The notes below the pieces were generated by a model that worked only from the letters and a program-made list of their open reading frames with translations, ran no database searches and was not told where the DNA came from. This document shows, piece by piece, positions 5,035 through 5,920 of a stretch of DNA of 5,920 bases. The stretch lies in the NCBI GenBank assembly GCA_018268695.1, contig JAFDWD010000895.1, positions 1 through 5,920 on the forward strand. The letters run 5' to 3'. The DNA comes from Actinomycetota bacterium. GTDB lineage: Bacteria; Actinomycetota; Thermoleophilia; Solirubrobacterales; 70-9. Numbering within the stretch: position 1 is the first letter of the stretch; every line of letters begins with the position of its first letter. Position numbers and translations under genes: made by a program.

Positions 5035-5920
5035 TTGAAAGTCCAACTCGTCGACCCATCCGCCTTCACGCCGCCGTATGACCGCGCACTCGCCGCGGCG
5101 CTCGCGCGCGGGGGGGCCGAGGTCGAGCTGGTGACGACGAAGTTCCTCTACGGGCCGGTGCCCGATGCGGAGGGCTACGAGGTCGACGAGCGCTTCTACA
5201 AGCGGACCGCGGCGCGCGGGCTCTCCTCTTCGGCACGCTTGCCGTTCAAGGCGCTCGAGCACCTGCGGGACATGCGGGCGTTCGGCCGCGCGCCGAGCGA
5301 CGCGGACATCGTCCATTACCAGTGGCTGACGCTGCCGAGCCTCGACCGGCACCTGCTGCCGCCGACCCGCCCCCGGGTGATGACCGCGCACTACATCCTG
5401 CCGCCCGACGCGAGCCGGCGGGCCGCCCGCTCGGCCCACAAGGTCTTCGGCGCGATGGACGCCGTCGTCGCCCATTCCGAGCACGGCGCCCGGAGGCTGC
5501 GGGACGAGGTGGGGCTGCCGGCCGATCGCGTGCGGGTGATCCCGCACGGCGCCTTCGACTACCTCACCCGCCTGCCCGAGGAGAAGCCGCTGCCGGAGGA
5601 GCTCGAGGGAGCCGAGGGGCCCGTCGTCCTCTCCTTCGGCCTGCTGCGTCCCTACAAGGGCCTGGAGAACCTGCTCGAGGCGTTCACCGAGGTCGGGACC
5701 GCCGCCGAGCTGTGGATCGTCGGCAACCCGCGGATGTCGGTCGAGCCCCTGCACGAGGCCGCCGCGCTGACCGGCGCCAAGGTCCGCTTCGTCACCCGCT
5801 TCGTCGAGGACGCCGAGATCCCGGCGATCTTCCGCCGCGCCGACGTGGTCGCCCTGCCCTACCTCGACGCCGAGCACTCCGGCGTCCTCTACACCGGCCT
5901 CGCCTTCGGCAAGCCGATGG
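5035..5920 (+). CDS. Family 4 glycosyltransferase (GT-B fold), N-terminal 295 residues, cut by window end
   Basis: The frame is open to the window edge. The start must be TTG 5035 because an in-frame TAG lies at 5026-5028, and MKVQLVDPSAFTPPYDRALA is a normal first strand and helix for a GT-B enzyme. The N-terminal domain (1 to about 165) contains 'DADIVHYQWLTLP' (89-101) and 'VMTAHYILPPD' (115-125, acceptor side). The C-terminal domain begins near 'VRVIPHGAFD' (166-175) and shows 'VLSFGLLRPYKGLENLLEAF' (198-217), the donor-site phosphate loop with Arg205 and Lys208, then 'ELWIVGNP' (225-232), 'IFRRADVVALPYLDAEHSGV' (265-284) and 'GLAFGKPM'. It would transfer a sugar from a nucleotide donor with retention, probably to a lipid-linked glycan. 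The usual E-x7-E site is altered: Glu280 is present but the second position is Gly288. A G7 run at 5110-5116 encodes residues 26-28. Probably about 70-90 residues are missing at the end. Confidence 0.93.
   Translation, partial: MKVQLVDPSAFTPPYDRALAAALARGGAEVELVTTKFLYGPVPDAEGYEVDERFYKRTAARGLSSSARLPFKALEHLRDMRAFGRAPSDADIVHYQWLTLPSLDRHLLPPTRPRVMTAHYILPPDASRRAARSAHKVFGAMDAVVAHSEHGARRLRDEVGLPADRVRVIPHGAFDYLTRLPEEKPLPEELEGAEGPVVLSFGLLRPYKGLENLLEAFTEVGTAAELWIVGNPRMSVEPLHEAAALTGAKVRFVTRFVEDAEIPAIFRRADVVALPYLDAEHSGVLYTGLAFGKPM

Noticed and set aside
4957..5877. Minus-strand frame of 306 codons opposite the family-4 glycosyltransferase
   Set aside because: Composition is that of an antisense shadow, while the opposite strand encodes clear GT-B motifs from TTG 5035.
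1..5920. CRISPR arrays, tRNA/rRNA genes, insertion sequences, integrase or toxin-antitoxin genes
   Set aside because: No repeat-spacer pattern, no tRNA-like cloverleaf and no transposase or nuclease motifs were seen in any frame; almost all sequence is accounted for by polysaccharide and Tat genes.

Overview
The window looks like a chromosomal segment from a high-GC Gram-positive bacterium, most likely an actinobacterium; the TatA sequence and general gene style suggest the Thermoleophilia/Solirubrobacterales side, but that is an impression and not a proof. Codons end overwhelmingly in G or C, non-ATG starts are common (TTG, GTG), and several starts lack a Shine-Dalgarno sequence. The content is a cell-surface polysaccharide biosynthesis and export region.

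Left part (2-3599, plus strand) is a tightly packed operon: the tail of an unidentified protein (perhaps an LCP/LytR-type protein), a 147-residue membrane-anchored protein with a FlgD-like Ig fold, an O-antigen polymerase/ligase-type membrane protein (Wzy class), and a polysaccharide flippase (Wzx class). The first two genes overlap by 20 bases, the next pair by 4 bases (TTGA), and the polymerase and flippase are 10 bases apart if the flippase starts at its GTG. In a Wzx/Wzy pathway the flippase moves lipid-linked repeat units across the membrane and the polymerase joins them outside; the Ig-fold protein would sit outside the membrane next to them.

Middle part (3653-4753): a 59-residue tatA gene follows the flippase after 53 bases. 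It meets, stop codon against stop codon with no intervening base, a family-2 glycosyltransferase gene on the minus strand.

Right part (4754-5920): a 281-base divergent intergenic region separates the minus-strand glycosyltransferase from a plus-strand family-4 glycosyltransferase that runs off the window. This region is rich in structure: a perfect 8-bp inverted repeat, a second stem-loop beside it, an 11-bp direct repeat, a CCTATAGG palindrome, a run of seven G, and an 8-codon upstream reading frame that ends six bases before the TTG start of the family-4 enzyme.

Nothing here amounts to a clearly new defence or mobile system. The points most worth a second look are the Ig-fold protein translationally coupled to the polymerase, the structured divergent control region with its mini reading frame, and the abutting tatA/glycosyltransferase convergent pair.
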